The notes: generated from the letters alone by a model not told the origin. Positions 40,574 to 54,300 are shown, counted from the first letter of the stretch. The stretch: DNA of 64,000 bases from Pleodorina starrii (GCA_030267565.1 BRXU01000004.1:7084001-7148000), one strand, 5' to 3'. Program-made: numbers and translations.

Positions 40574-43097
40574 ATGAACGGTTACGATGGATTGACCGAC
40601 TCGGCGGACTCACAAGGTGCCTGCCGCATGCAACACAGCGGGACAGGCCGCGAGACAGGCCTGGTCGACGATGAGGATGACGACCTCATCTCCTGGCGGC
40701 TGCACCTGGAGCGGCAGGTAGGTACGATTCCGTTGTTACAGTTAAGCAGTGCACGTGTGCCGTGTACCGGTAGACTGCAGTCACGACGCGTCTCCAGCGC
40801 TGTGGGCAGCAGGATACTTTGGCACATCCAAGGGGTAGCAGTGGTGGGGATGGGCCGGGAGCCTCGCAGCTACTTGCTGCCACCTCATCTCATCTGGCAG
40901 GCATCACTATGAAGCAGCCGCATCGGTTTCGGACCCGGGCAGTCTCGCTCTCTTGTACACCCACCAGGTCTAAAACCACAGTCCCGTAAGCGCTCGCCGA
41001 AAGGCTGTCTGTAACACTTGACCTGGTACCGGCACCCCCTCCGTTTACCGCCCGCTGCAGAGACAGCTGGCCGCTGAGCGAGCTGAGCAGATGGACCTCC
41101 TGCGCGCCTACAGGTACGACAAGTACGACACCGCAGCTCATCGGCAACGGTGGGACAGGACACGCTGCGGTCCCCCCCTGGGTGGTTGACGTGTTGACGT
41201 GGTTGGTGCGAGGTGACACGCCAGTCCTGGGGGCCCGACGCCCTGCCAGTTTGAGGCTCGGAGGCAACGTTCCCACACAGCAGCTTTTGCGCAAGGAAAT
41301 CAATTGTCTGGAGTCAACCTGCAGCCGCGGGGGCTCGACTTGTCGCGTTAACCGGTCGTGCGCACGTGCAGGGAGCGCCGGCAGGCGGAACGGCGGGCGG
41401 AGGCCGAGCTGCGTGCAGCCCGCGCCACTGCTGAGCTGCGGCAGCGGCAGCGGCAGGGACAGGGCCAACCACACGCGAACGCGGCCGGCGAGGAGCAGGA
41501 ATGGAGTTGGGGACGTGAAGGCCGGCCCGGTACGGGAGGCACCGCGTCAGGGTCCTCCTCCACCGGCACGCTGCGTATGTGGCAAGAGATCGAAGCCAGG
41601 TGTGTGTGGGTGGGAGCGGAGTTTCGGGAGCGGCCAGGATGGGCAGGTGCCTCATTCGGCACCGACGCCGGGCAGCCGGAGGCTGGGGAGCTCGAGTGCG
41701 CACTGCTTTATGGCAAACACAACGTGACTGCTCTTTGCGCTTGGCCGGTTGGTTGACCGCGCGTACAGGTGGGCAGCGCTGGACCGGTTGCTTCAGGACG
41801 AGCGACCGGCCTTGCGAGCGGGTGACGCGGCGGCTCGGGTGCCGGGAGGCGCAGCAGCAGACGAGGTGGTGGTGGTGGCGGAGCAGGCGCCTCATCATGG
41901 CGGCCCCATGTTGCAGCTGGGAGACATCCCCTGGCCGCCGTCCACATCAGGTGGGGCCGGCTGCGTGCACTTGGGGCTCGGTGGACCGGAGGGGGGCCAC
42001 CGCGCCCAGGTTTCACATTCCATGTGCCAATCCAGGATACGGCACCCTTGTACCGTACCGTGACACGGCTACTTGGGCGACCGAGCGCACCGCACCGTTA
42101 CATAGTGCCGTACCTTGCCATATATCAGCCCATTCAGCATGGCTGGACGCGGCGCCGTGACACAACAATAGCGCATTTTTTGACATTAGCGCGTCTCCGC
42201 CAACCCTAACCCCGGGCGACGTCACCAGTACCTGTCAACTACCTCACCGGTACCTGTCAACTGCCGCACCTGCCTGTACAGTCCATCCAACAGAAAAAGA
42301 CATCCAGCCCAATGGGACCCGCGCCGCAACACCACACGTGCCACATACGAGATGTGCTTACAGTATGCATGATTACAGTATACAACGGTACAATGGCAGC
42401 TTACAGACGACAAAGACGAAGACCCGGGCGAACCTGGGCACACCCGGGCATCGGCAACCGACCCAGTGCCGAACTCGTGCCAACACAGTCTGGGCACTTC
42501 TCGGCACTGCGTCCACGTCCACCTGAGAGACGGCGTTTGCTCCCACCCCACGCATCAGCGCCCAAAATGCGGCAACCGCGTACAGTCTACACACACGTAC
42601 TTGCAGACCCGTCTCCGCTGCCACACGGCTGTCCGGGGCACAAACAAACTCAGTCCAGCTCATCCAGCAGCATTTGCAGCTGCTGCAAGTCACCAGTGAG
42701 CTTACAGGCCCCAAACGCGGACGCGTATCACTACACACCCGCATTCTCCCTGCGGAAATAGCCACACACACATGCACGCATGCCACACCTTTCATTTTCC
42801 CAACCTGGTCCCATCTAGGCCACCTCGCAACCCCATCCTTTCTCCCTTGCAGGCATGCTCCACGGCCTGGCCCAGCTCGAGGCGCAGCGCTCCGGACCTG
42901 GCGCCAGTCCCGCCTCGCCTCGCGCGCTCCTGCGCCGCGCCTACCTGTCCGCCGTGCGGCGCTGGCACCCCGACAAGTCCGCAGCCGTGCTGGCGGCGTT
43001 GCCACCCGGCGACCGGGCCGCGGCGCGGGCGCGCCTCCTGGCCGTTTGCCAGGAGCTCAATCGCCAACACGAAGAGGCACTGCGACAACAGCTTTAG
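40574..43097 (+). CDS. NFKBIL1: NFKBIL1-like protein with J-domain-like HPD segment
   Basis: Five exons (40574-40717, 41061-41113, 41372-41599, 41769-41950, 42853-43097) encode 283 residues with matching phases. The order of elements follows the C-terminal half of NFKBIL1 (I-kappa-B-like). An acidic start (DDEDDDLISWRLHLERQ) leads into an Arg/Glu/Ala-rich helix (ERRQAERRAEAELRAA). RMWQEIEARWAALDRLL follows, then LQLGDIPWPP at ~191-199. The last block is RRAYLSAVRRWHPDKSA ending QELNRQHEEAL. The HPD (241-243) sits as in J domains, although the region is not a full DnaJ domain. The ankyrin repeats of animal NFKBIL1 are absent. The human protein has been linked to mRNA processing. The fourth intron (902 bp) is by far the longest. 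Confidence 0.8.
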
Positions 43098-43889
43098 GAG
43101 ATGACCGCAGGACGGACCCAACCGGCGCTGCCGCTCAGTCCGCAGTCGCTTACCGCCGGCCGGCCAGTCCGCCTACGCTTGCAAGGATCAGCGCGGCAGC
43201 CCGCCAGCCGGTGTTTTGGGTTTCCCAGGGCGACCGCCCCCGGGCAGGGCGAAGGTACCTCCCCTGCACCGAATCGCTTTAGCCTGGCAGCCTTTTGGGA
43301 GATTCGTGCCGCTTGGCGCCGCGGGGATGAGCGCGGGGATGAGCGCGTAGCTGTATGCGCATCACCAAAAACGATGCAATGACCCGTGGGTCTCGATGAA
43401 GGGCTGTACAGGACTGGAGGGTTGTATTGTACATCTATGCGATACAGCGAACACCTCCGAAGAGGCTATAGTAGTAACAGTGTGCGTGTGATGCCAAACA
43501 GAGCGCTTCCAGTACCGTACACAGATGACCGTATCTTGTACCAGATGACCAACCGACAACTCTAATGGCGAGAGGCCATAAGAACCGACGAACGGCGGCG
43601 GCGGCGCTGTGTTTTGCCGCCGCATGGGCCCCATCACCACCAGGTCTTCACCAGTTCCTGGGGTTGGGGATTTGGTGCAATCGTCCCGCTGCGGTGTTTA
43701 GGGTTTTGGGGTTATCGGGGTTTAGGGTGTTCGATGCGGCGGGCCCTGCCCTCGTTTCAATCCAGGAATCCATGAGCCCTGCTGCGACGATTCCTACATG
43801 TACAGGAGGGCTCCTTGCGGGTCTCCTCGCCGTGCAGACACCCAAACACCGCCGCTGCAGTGGCTGGCCAGAGGCGGCCCCCCCGCGCC
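43098..43889. other. 3' intergenic region between convergent NFKBIL1-like and F-box genes
   Basis: 792 bp holding both 3' UTRs. I saw no TGTAA on either strand close to the stops and no coding exon. Confidence 0.4.
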
Positions 43890-46800
43890 TCACGAGTCGC
43901 GCAGCGGGCCATCCAAGATCACGTGGCAGCCCGGCAGCGCCTCGAGCAGCCACCGCTCCAGGGGCTCCGCGGCGCCTCCGGCCACCAGCGGGCCGTACAG
44001 ACGGAGCTCCGAAAGCTGCTTCAGCTGCGCGGGAAGGGCGGGGCGGAGGGACCGGGAGCGGGGCCCAGAAGGGTGAGGATCAGGCGCGCGCAGTGGCCTG
44101 TCAGGTTTTCGGTGGAATGCCCCCCGCCGGCCTCAATCCAGCGCCTGTGCGCGACGCCAGCCCGGGCCCTCCCCACCTTGCTTCGGGGGCTGTTGGCGCC
44201 CGCGCCCTGCGGAACGTCCGCTGTTGGTGTCTCCCCGCTACGTTCTTCGTCAGCACACGCACCTGGCCCAACCCCGCCAGCGACTCCATCAACACCGGCC
44301 CCAGCAGCTGCTGTTCCCTTTGCTGCTGCTGCTGCTGCTGCGGCGGCGGCTGTTGCTCTTGTGGCTCTTGCTGATTGCCTTGAGCCGTCAACAAGCCAGA
44401 CAGGCCCAGCCAGGGAAGGTCGAGGCACAGCTCCCGCAGGTGCGCAAGCCGGCGGCTGGCACTGCCGCCCGCGGCGGCTGCGCTGCCCGGTTCAGCCGCG
44501 CCCGCTGGCCCCGCCAGCACTGCCGCATCCCCTACCACCGCCTCAACCAGGCGCCGCACAGGCGCCAAGGCGGCGCGGAGGCGGACGCGCAACGCCCCGT
44601 CATCGTTGCTGCCGCCGCCGGCGGCGGCAGCGACGGCCGCCTGGCCGCCGAGCCCCTCCCACGCGGCCGCGTCGACGGCATCCCCGCCGGGGAGCCATCC
44701 CGCCGCTGCAGGCCAGTGCTGCTGGTGGTGGGGGTTGTGCAGGTGATGGTGGGGATGTTGGTGCTGATGGCCGCCGCCGTGGCCGCCGCTGCCGACCCGG
44801 TTGACGGCGGGGGGATCCCGCAGGACAATGGCCAGGTGCGCCAGCTTGGTAAGCGAGGGCACCACCTCGGCGAGCTCGGCGGTCAACGGGCCGACATAAG
44901 CCTGCGTGTGCGGATTAGGTCAGGGGGGTTCAATGCGGGTCAGATAGGGCCAGTGGGGTCCAGCACGGGTATCTCGGCGTCATGCAACACGCAACACGCA
45001 ACCACGGCGGCGGGCGGGCGGGCGGGCGCGGCCTCTCACGACGTCTCACCGGGTCGGAGGGGAGGGTGAGCGACAGCGACCGCAGCTGGCCGCCGCAGCC
45101 GCGGACCAAGGCGCGCAGCTCTGAGGGCTCCAGGGACAAGCACGTCAGCCGCAGGTGCGTCAGCAGCGGCATGCCGTACAGCAACCACGGCCGCGGAATA
45201 GGCCTCGTCGCGGGCCCCGCCGCCGCCAACGACGACGGCGACGACGGAGACAGACCGGCCGCAGCGCTAGCCGGACTGGGGCGCGCCGCTTGGGAGAAGG
45301 CCTGCACCGCGTGCCCCGAACCGACACTCTGGTGTGGCGTTACGGGGGAGGAAGGCACCGGCGCCACAGCTGCTGCTACGGCGGCGGCGGTGGAGGGAGA
45401 GGTGGCGGCGGCGGGTTGCGAGGCCGCAGCTGGCGCGCCGCCCTGCCAGCGGCAGCCTGAACGCAGGTGCAGTCGCTGCAGGCAGCGAAGGCCGGCTCCC
45501 GGGGTGTGCAGGACGTTGACGTGGGCGAGTGACAGGCGCAGCAGCCCCGCCGGCAGTCGCTCTGAGCGGAGGAGCAGCTTCTCCCGGCGGGGTTGCGGCT
45601 GCTGTTGCTGCTGCTGGCTCGAGGCGGCGGCGGCGGCGACGCCGCCGCTGCTGTTGCTGCTGCTGCTTAGGGCGGACGACGGCTGGTCGTGAAGGCCCAA
45701 CTCCTGTGTGTGGGCGTGAGCGTGGAATCGGCAGGGGTTTCAGACAGTCAGACAGTGTCCACGGGGGACTAAGACTGCGACCAAGCCAAGCAAGACGGGT
45801 TGAGGGCCGATGCAGGCGCATGAGGCATGACCAGTCGCTGGGCACAGAGGATCCCGCAGCACAGCACAGCACAGCACAGCACAGGGGATTCCAGCTCGCT
45901 CGTCCAGCGTTGCTCGCTCACCGAAGGCCATAACGATATACCTAACAACGTATAACGTCGGGCCTGCCGTACCCTGCCGTACCTGCAGCCTCGGGAAGAG
46001 CCCCAGCGCCGCGTCGAGGTTGCCACAGCCACCACCGGTTACCACCACGCCGGTGTACACAAAGCGGCGCAGACCACGCCAGGCGGGCGCCAACGCCTCC
46101 AGCAGCGCCGCGTCCAGAACCAGCTCACCACCTGTACGGCATGTCGTACACCGTGCGAGTCGAACATCAACATGTAACCGCAAACCTGCATTCACCAACG
46201 CATCTCACAGTGCCGCCACCCACCGGCGCATGCAGCCGCTTGGCGGCTACCCCTTTCTCCCACCCTCCATCAACCTCCTCAACCGAAAATGTCGTACCTG
46301 GGCAGCACAGCTCGACGTCCTGAATCTCCGACAACGCCGCCAGGGACCTGACGTACGAACGTCGTACCAGCAGCGCGTCCTCAACCCTCCAGCGCAGCAC
46401 CGGCACCGGCGCCAGGTGGAAACCGCCGCCGCCGCCGCCGCCGCCGTCCTCGTCGTCGCCGCGATCCGCCTCCGCGATGTCCCATGGGTCGGCGCGGCCA
46501 GCGGCAGCCGCCGCGGAGCGCCAGCGGAGGTCCAGGCGGGTGAGGGACGTGTTGTCGCTCAGGAGCCTTCACCGGGAGAGGGAGGCGCAGGGCCGCGGAG
46601 CAAAGGGCGAGGGCAGAGGGATCAAAGCGACAAGGGGCAAAATTGGTTGGGGCAAGGGCAAGAACAACCGCGGGAACGGGCGCGGGAACAACCGCAGGGG
46701 AAGACTGGACTGGACTCAACTGGAAGCGAAACCCTAGGGAGGAACTTGTTGCTTGTGACGGCCGACCCGACACCCGACGACGACGAGGCGCCGCCGCGGG

Positions 46801-48725
46801 TACAGCTGCGTTCGCCACTGGGCCACTACCGCGCATCCGGCGCCGAGGCAGGGCAGAGCTGCAACACCGCCCTTCTTCCCCATAGCCCCATACCGGTAAC
46901 CCCACCTCAGGGGCTCCAACTGCACATGCAGCTGCCCGAAGTCCCACAGCCGTCGCCGGACCCACGCAGACCAAGCGGCGTCGCTCATCTCCGGCTCTGC
47001 CCCCGCTGCCTTCATCGCCGCCGCCGCCGCAAACATGTTCCCGCCGGGAGGCACCGCCGCCGCCGGCTCCAACGCCGCTCTCGCCCCACCCGCGCAGCCG
47101 CCGCCGCCGCCACTCGCGCCGCGCGCCCGCCGAAGCTCCGGCGGCATCGGAAACGAAACCGTCGCCTGGCCGCTGCGGCGGCGGCCGCCGCCGCCACCTT
47201 CGCCGCCGTATGGCACGACGACGCTGTCGCCGATCAGCAACGGCTGTAGCACGGGTCCCGCCACCTCAGCGCGCAGCGCCGCCGCCGCCAGTCCCTCCAT
47301 CCCGCGGACCGCCTGCCACTCCGCCAGCGACAGCACCCGATCTGTGTCCAGATGGGTCAGCCCCTGCAGCTGCCCCCCCAGCCGCGACAGACCCACATCC
47401 AGCAGCCGCCCGCCGCGAACCGTGAGAGACTGCAGCCCCGTCAGCGGATGCAGGTCCAGCTGCAGCGGCTGCTGATGCTGATGCCAGCCCAGGCCTCCGC
47501 CGCCGCCGCCGCCGCCGCCGCCGCGGCGGTCGCCACGGCCAAGCGCCCGCAGCCTCAGCACGCGAAGGCGATCCAGGGAGGAGAACAGATCCGGCCAGGT
47601 GTCGTCGCCGTCATCGTCACCGTCGGGATCCGCGGCGGCGGCGGCGGCGGCGGCGGGTCCGCCGGCTCCTCCGGGTAGGCCAGCGTGCAGCCCTGCGGGC
47701 CCACCGCCACCAAAGGCCGGAGGGAAATTTGCACCGGCTTGCCACCCCATGTCACCGCCGCCGCCGCCGTCGCCATCCTCATCCTCCCCTGCCATCTCCG
47801 CCAGTCCACCATCGCCGCCGAATCCCGGCGCGCCTGGCGGCGGCCAGGCGCCGGCGCCGGCGGCGAAGCCGCCGCCTGGCGGCGGCGGCGCCGCCGCCAG
47901 GCCGCGACGCGCGGTCTCCGGCCTCCTCAGCCCTCCCCACGCGCCCTCCAGCGCCAGCTCGGTGAGGCCCCGCAGCGCCGCCAGGGCGTCGAGGTGGCCC
48001 TGCTCCAGGAAGGCCGCCGGGCCACCCAGCAGCCGCAGGCTCTCCAGGGAGGCCAGCAGCGCCAGCGCCTGGAGAGCCGCCGGCTGCGGCAGCGAAGGCA
48101 GGTGCAGCACCAGGCGGCGCAGGTGGGCGCCGGGCTGCTGCGGGGCGCTTAGGAGAGAGGTCAGCGCGTGGACCAGCGGGGCGGAGAGGTCGTAGTAGGG
48201 CTGCAGGGGGTGCGGCTCCGGCGGCGGTTGCGGTCGCGGCCGCGGCTGCCATGGGGCGGCGGCGGCGGCGGCGAGCTGGTGTTGCGCGCGGCGGAACCGC
48301 GCCTCGAGGTCGCGCTGGAGCGCATCGGCGCGCGTGCGCAGCGCCAGCGCGGGGTCGATCGCGTGGCGGACGTGGAGAAGGGGGAGGCGGTAGTCGGCGA
48401 GGACGGATGCTAAGGTGTCGAGGTCCTGGGAGTCCATGGCGTCCACGAGGGGTTTGGAGAGCGGCAGCACGCAGACGGTGTCGTGTTGGCAGAAGAGGTG
48501 CGGCGGGTAGCGCTCCGCGGGCGTGGGCCGGGGCCCGGGGACGTGGTCGCGGCGGGCGCAGGGCAGCAGGGCCACCTTGCGGCGACAGAGCTGCAGGACG
48601 GAGCTCCATCGCCGGCAGACCAGCGCGACCGATTTGATGTCAGGGAAGGAGAGGTAGCCTGTCGCGAGTTGCAGCAGGACCGGCTCGGGCATGTGCCCGG
48701 CCCAGTCGAAGACAATATCCATCAT
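43890..48725 (-). CDS. F-box / leucine-rich-repeat protein with long low-complexity insertions
   Basis: Six exons (46906-48725, 46298-46566, 45983-46131, 45050-45703, 44263-44901, 43890-44024) are all in phase and predict about 1221 residues. An F-box lies at about 12-50: MPEPVLLQLATGYLSFPDIK, then VALVCRRWSSVLQL. Leucine-rich repeats recur through the rest, e.g. AHLRRLVLHLPSL, LTGLQSLTVRGGRLLDVGLS, NTSLTRLDLRW, LRRFVYTGVVVTGG, LTHLRLTCLSLEPSELRALV and QLSELRLYGPLV. Between repeats are poly-Gly, poly-Ala, poly-Gln and His-rich runs encoded by GC-rich trinucleotide tracts. F-box/LRR proteins are substrate receptors of SCF ubiquitin ligases. The target is unknown. A second in-frame ATG lies one codon in (48722). 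Confidence 0.85.
45851..45882. repeat. CACAG pentanucleotide array in an F-box gene intron
   Basis: Five or six units of CACAG on the + strand lie in the intron between exons ending at 45983 and starting at 45703 (- strand gene). Confidence 0.7.
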
Positions 48726-48909
48726 AGCGGAAGCCGACAGTTTCGGTAGGCTAAAGTTATTTTGGATGTTCCCCTGTATTTATAGGGTTCCGGGCGAGAG
48801 CGGGGCCCAGATAGTTTTGCCGTACGAGATGCGTTCGCTGACTTCGCTCGTCGTCATTGCTGTGCAATGCACAAAATCGACCATTTTACACGCCGCGTCA
48901 AATTTACAT
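48726..48909. promoter_or_regulatory. Compact divergent promoter (F-box / TMEM186-like)
   Basis: Only 184 bp separate the two start codons. The stretch CTGTATTTATAGGG near 48773-48786 is TATA-like and about 50 bp from the F-box start. Confidence 0.5.
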
Positions 48910-50781
48910 ATGTCTCGAATTCAAGGAGCTCTTGGCTTTCTGCTGCCGTCGCGATGTTGCTTTGGTTACGCAACTGCTGCAAGCCATACGCTGCAAACGC
49001 AACTGTGCAATTATGAACACAATACGTCTGACGGTGATGCCTCGGAAAGGCAATCTTCCTGGCGGGGCCTGATTCCGGAGCACGCCGGATGCCGGTCGCC
49101 GGGACCGTTTCTGTTGTTCGCCTCGGACGCTGCCACGGCGGTTGGGACCAGCAGCCTGCTGACAAGCCGCTTTCTGTCGTCATCCTCCAAAGCATCGCTC
49201 TTTGATGGTGAGAGTTATGCACGTGGCCGCTGTGCGCTGCGCTGCTTCGTGCCCGTTGACTCTTCCCCCCTGCGTTGCGCTCCCCTCGCCCCGGGCCGTT
49301 CTTATTTCCCCCCTGCTTGGGGCACGGCCCTACGGCTGCCCTTTCCACCTGACACTGTCTCTTACACTTTCACTCCCCAGCCAGCTGGCCCACCGCCCAT
49401 CCACTTAGTAAGCTGTCGGCCCCCTCTGAAATTGCCCCATCGGGTTATCGCAGGCCTGAAGCTGCAGGCGCCCAGCAATCCCTTTGCGCCGCGCAAGCCG
49501 CGCCCCTCAGTACAGAAGCTGGTCCTGTACCGAGGCCGCGGCATGCTGCTGTTCCGATTCATCGTGCGCGCCAAGGTGTTTCAGCTAATGGGCTTCCTTG
49601 CCTGCACAGTATTCGCGTCGGTGGTCCTCACCACGGTGCGCCGGGCAGGCCGGGCCTCTAGGGGCGCGCTCAGTGGGGAGTAAAAATGATACCGCAGCGG
49701 AGACGGAGACGGCTCAGTGGGGAGTCTCGGGGGCGCACGGCTGTGCACTAAACCCCCCGGTACTTACGGCGTACTGTGGCCTCCTTTCTTCATTTGCCGC
49801 CGCGCTATGGACGCACCAAGTCTTGAGCTCCGCGGCTGAGTACCAAAGCATCCGCCACCCATGACCTCCCTCTTTCCCTCGCGCGCCCCGCAGTCCAATC
49901 CAAACCCCATGGACTTGGCGGCGGTTGGGGCGTTGGCAGTTGGCTGCGTCATCACATCGTACTGCATATGGTACTACAGTGGCCGTTACGTGGGTGAAAT
50001 GTCGCTCCTGCTCCCAGAGCGCCGGCTCGTGCGGTTCAGTGTGCTGGATTTCTGGGGCAACAGAGAGGTACGCGGGAGGGAGGACAGAAACTACTGCGGT
50101 TACTGCCGAGTTTGTTGGGAGAGAGGCTCGCTCGCAGATGTGGCAGGTTGGGAGGGTCACTTGGCGCACTTGTGCGACAGTTGCTTACCTACAAGTTACG
50201 GTGTCGTCCCTTCACGGCATAGGACAACGACGTGCCGCTGGAGCAGCTGGTGGCACCCTGGCGCAACCGCAGCGTGGCGGAGGTGCGGTCGCAGGCGCGG
50301 CAGGCGCTGATGCCGCTGGAGGTGGCGGGCGACCGGCAGTACTACATTTCCGTACCGCACGGCCATGTGCTACAAAAGGAGGTGGGGCGGGGCGGGGAGA
50401 ACTCGGCAGGGGCCGCAAGAGAACCCTCGGCAGGTGCCATTCACCCAAAGACGAGGAAGCAGACAGGCCTGGACGACGCGAAGTACCGTAAGCTTTCCAT
50501 TTCCCATATTGCAGGTCCTGCAGAAGATCCTGTACGGGGCGCCTCTCGAAGAAGCCACGGACGCGGCAGCCGTTGGTGCTGCTGCTGGTGGTGACATGCA
50601 AGCACCGGCAACGGGCCCGAGTGAGGGGAGCAGCTCGGAGCAGCCTGGGGCCCAGCCGACGCACTCATGTGGCAGTTCGACAGCCGGTGGCCAGGAGGCT
50701 GAGGAGACAGATGGGAGGACTGGCGAGGACGGCGAACGGCGTGATGGCGGGGCAGCTGCTCAGGGGGCACGAGGGAAATAA
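48910..50781 (+). CDS. TMEM186: TMEM186-like mitochondrial membrane protein
   Basis: Five exons (48910-49207, 49454-49635, 49894-50067, 50223-50381, 50515-50781) give 359 residues. The first ~99 are a Ser/Arg/Ala-rich presequence (MSRIQGALGFLLPSRCCFGY). The core follows TMEM186: LVLYRGRGMLLFRF, hydrophobic span FQLMGFLACTVFASVVLTT (~142-160), a second span around VGALAVGCVITSYCIWYY, then GEMSLLLPERRLVRFSVLDF and DNDVPLEQLVAPW. GDRQYYISVPHGHVLQ and LQKILYG complete the domain. In animals TMEM186 is an inner-membrane subunit of the MCIA assembly factor of respiratory complex I. A ~75-residue Glu/Gly/Ser-rich tail is algal-specific and unconserved. All phases agree. Confidence 0.82.
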
Positions 50782-51374
50782 CGTTACGGCTTTAGAGGTC
50801 AGGAATAAAAATTGGGCACTGGCCCATGCCTACGGCAGAGTCCATTCAGGCGTCGGGATGCCCATTGCTGGGTGGGGTGTGGTGGAACCCCGTGGGGTTT
50901 TTACACAAGAGGGGTACCAGATATGGTGATCCCCGGCCACGTTCGCGCGGCGTCCGTTTTCAGTGCTTACGGATTAAGAGGGCCTTCTTCCGGGACTGAA
51001 GTGACCATGGCCATTGTATCATTAACTCATTCGTTGCGGTTGATGCTCCGCTTGGCCGTTATGCAGCAGTCATACCCGTGTGAGGTGCACACGAGTACCC
51101 TACAGTTGAAACTACCTTTGGAGCCGCGGGCATCATGACCTGATCAGCTCATGTTGCCAGTCTGACAGCAAAGCGACGGCGGCATCGATGTGAGGAGCGC
51201 TCCCGTCCAAGCGCCAGTGCGCGGCGGCGCTCATCAAGGTGCAAACAGAAAGACCCCATTCCTAAAGGCGATTGCCAAAACAGGCACCAAAGTACAAGCC
51301 TCTAGCCTTTCTTCACAAGCTCGTTTTCCAGAGCCCATTCTGGCGACCACCGCGGCGGTGCCGCCAGCGCCCGT
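50782..51374. other. 3' intergenic region between convergent TMEM186-like and POC5 genes
   Basis: 593 bp with no coding exon. It must hold both 3' UTRs. No TGTAA was noticed in this interval, so a variant poly(A) signal is likely. Confidence 0.4.
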
Positions 51375-54300
51375 TCACAGCATCCTGACCGAGGGCAGCG
51401 GCGCGGTTGCCCGGGGCCGGGGCGCGTCGGCGTTGGAGGCTGCCAAGCCGACGCCCGGCCCGCGGGTCACGACAACCCCCGGCCGCTGGAAGAACGTCTG
51501 TGCTGTCTCCCGGAAGACGCCGCCCTCCGATTGCCCCGGCGCCGTGACAACGGCCGACTGGTGGAGCCCCACGCCAGCCCTGCCGCCCACGCCTCCCGCT
51601 GCGCCCGCTGTGACCAGCCCGTAGCTGCTGCCGGGTCTGCTGCTGCCGCCAGTGAGCGCCGTGTTGACTGTCCCGGCCGTCGACGCCCCGCTGCCGGGCA
51701 TCCTGACAGAAGCGCCGCCGCCGGCCACCGGCGGCTGTCCGGAGGAGGACGCCGTCGCCCCCACCATCAGGCTGGTCCCGGCGCTGCCCGCGCCGCCGGC
51801 TCCGCCCTGTGAGATGGCGACGTGGAAGCGCGGTGGCGAGAAGGTGATGGAGCCCGGCGGGTCCAGGGTCGACGCCTCCGGGATCACCTGAGCGATGGGG
51901 CCCTGGCCCGAGTACCCCGAGGCGGTGCTGGGCGCCGAGCTGCCACCGCCTGCACCCGGTTCACATATAGTGCAGATAAAGGGGTAGAGGTAGCGTGAAG
52001 CACTGGGCCGCCGGCGAGCGTTGGGGTAGGTGCAGTGCGCACAAGCACACAACGCGCACGCGTTCCTGTAATGGCGAGGCAAGCAGTGCAGTGGCACGCC
52101 GGGTCCGCGTTGCGAACTAACCTTGGACCGGCTCTTGCTGTTGCTGCTCCCCGACCGGCGGTTGCGCAGCGGCGCTGGGGCCTGGCGGATTTGTGGCGCC
52201 GGGCGCGGCACCGCCTCGCTTCATCATGTTCATGGCCTCGATGTTGAGCGCGCACACACCGCGCATGAAGGCCCGCTTCATGTCCTCCTCCAGCTTGCTC
52301 CGCGCCTCCGCCTCCCGCTCCAGCTGCAGGTGCGCGTCAGCCAGCATGCGCCTGCGGGAGGGGCACCAGGGTGACGGAGGTGCCGAGCGGGTGTTAGACA
52401 CGTGCAGCCCCCCAAAACACAGCCCGGTCTGGACGAAGGGCCGACACAAGGCGTTACAGAACACCGAGGTAGGGGCCAAGAGAGGAGCAACTTGTATCCG
52501 TGGCGGAAGCCCGCATGTTGTTGCGGCAGCAATGGATTAGCTCGTTCGCGCGAATCAGCGCGGTGCATGGCGTGCTTTGGGACGCCATACGGGACCACCA
52601 CTGCAGGCCGGCCCCCTCGCTCTGCCCCGCGTCCCGCCTATCTGCACACTCACTCCATGTCCGCGATTTGCCGCTGGTAGTGTTCGTGGATGAGGCGTTT
52701 GGCGTTGTCCACCTCCGCGATGTAGCGGTTGTTGACGGTGATGCGGTGCGCGCGCATGGCCTCCCGGAACCACGCGCGGAACACGTTGCGCTTGAGGCGC
52801 ATGTTCGCATCCCAGCGCTCCGCGCGAGCGACCATCCGCCGCCGCCGCGCGAGCGCCAGGGCCTGCTGTCGCCATGCGCAGAAGGCCTGGAACAGCACCA
52901 CGTTGGTGCGGCTGCGCTCCTTGGCTGCGCTGTATGCCGTGCAGGTCCTGCAGGCAGGCAGGGAAGCCGGCGGGCAGCGGCCTACTTGGCAGACGAAAGA
53001 TGCTTGGCTCGATCACGGCCCCGCCCGTCCCTCGCGCGCGGCTTTCCCACGCGTCACTCATTTCCTGCGGCTTCCTGGGCTTGACTATCCCAACCCAAAG
53101 GCAACTGTCGTTCACGGTGTGGACAAATGGTGCTTCCTGGGGGCGCCCGGCGTGCGGCGCCTTCAGACTGCTCCGTCGATGCAACCCACCCACCTGCTGA
53201 CAACATCCCAAAGCCGCTGCGACTTGATCCGCAGGGTGTCCGCCTCCGCCTTCATGAGGTTGAGCTCCTCCTGGAAGACAAACAGGATATGGCGTCGGCG
53301 GATGCACGTTACCAACAGTGATAGCAGCTGCTGCGCGTGCAGGCATCCACCTGCTGGCATGCGTTGGGCCCCAATGTGCTTATATCGGCAAGGGACACTT
53401 ACTGAAAGCCTTCCTGCCAAACTACCCATACCCTGTCCTGTACCTCTTTCGTAGCCATCTTGGCTGCGGCTTTGCTCTTCTCCTCCTCCAGCGCCTCGTT
53501 CTTGGCCTGGATCATGCGTGCCTTTGTTTCCATGAAGTGGTCCTGTGCGGCACATGACCCAGATGCATGTGTAAGTCAAGAGCCCTAACTCGCTTAATCC
53601 GTGGCGGAAATTCCACGCACATGTGCGCGCGGAACAAGGGCGTTGGATAGAAGCACGGCTGCTCCTCTGACTTCCCAACTGCGCACGCGTGTGTGGTTGG
53701 GCGCACATCTACGCCATGCCACGCGGGCTTACGCTCCAGTAGGAAGCCGAAACCCAAAACGAAAGTGGGCCATGCGGTTTTTCCAGAGCTGGCCGCGCAG
53801 AAGCGCACGGCAGCCGGACATCGCTGCTGCTCCTGTGTGGAGCTAACACCTGCCGACCACGTTGCGCACACGCACCAGCACAGCCTTCTTCGCCTGGCTG
53901 TGATGCTCATCGATCTTAACCACGAGCGCGTCAATGTCGAGGTCCAGCATCTGCTGCACGGTAAGGCCCTGGAGGTGCGACACGAACTGCTGCTCGTACT
54001 GCGCTTCCCCCTGAGGCGCGTGAATGCAACATTGTATCAGGAACAGGGAAGCGTAGGGCACGCCGGCCTGGAATTTGGGTTCGCAGCATGGCGCATGCTT
54101 ACGGGTTGCGTGCTGATGGTGATCTCCACAGCTGCTGGCTCCATCTGGCCCACGGCGCCGCCGGGAGGCCGAGCGATGATGTTGAGAGTCGTCGGTGTTT
54201 GCGGCCTTGTGGTGTTCCCAGCTGCGTTAAGCCCGTCAGTGGGAGAGGGCTGGCTGCTGACGCCCCCAGGCGAGACTGGCACCAGGATGTCTATACTGCT

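Noticed and set aside
42853..43097. Calling the NFKBIL1-like gene a DnaJ co-chaperone because of its HPD
   Set aside because: The region lacks a full J domain with helices I and IV, and the DIPWP element plus the QELNR ending fit NFKBIL1 better.
46020..47249. 409-codon open frame on the + strand
   Set aside because: Antisense to the F-box/LRR gene; its Arg/Pro/Ala-rich product is the reverse reading of Gly/Ala/Leu repeat codons.
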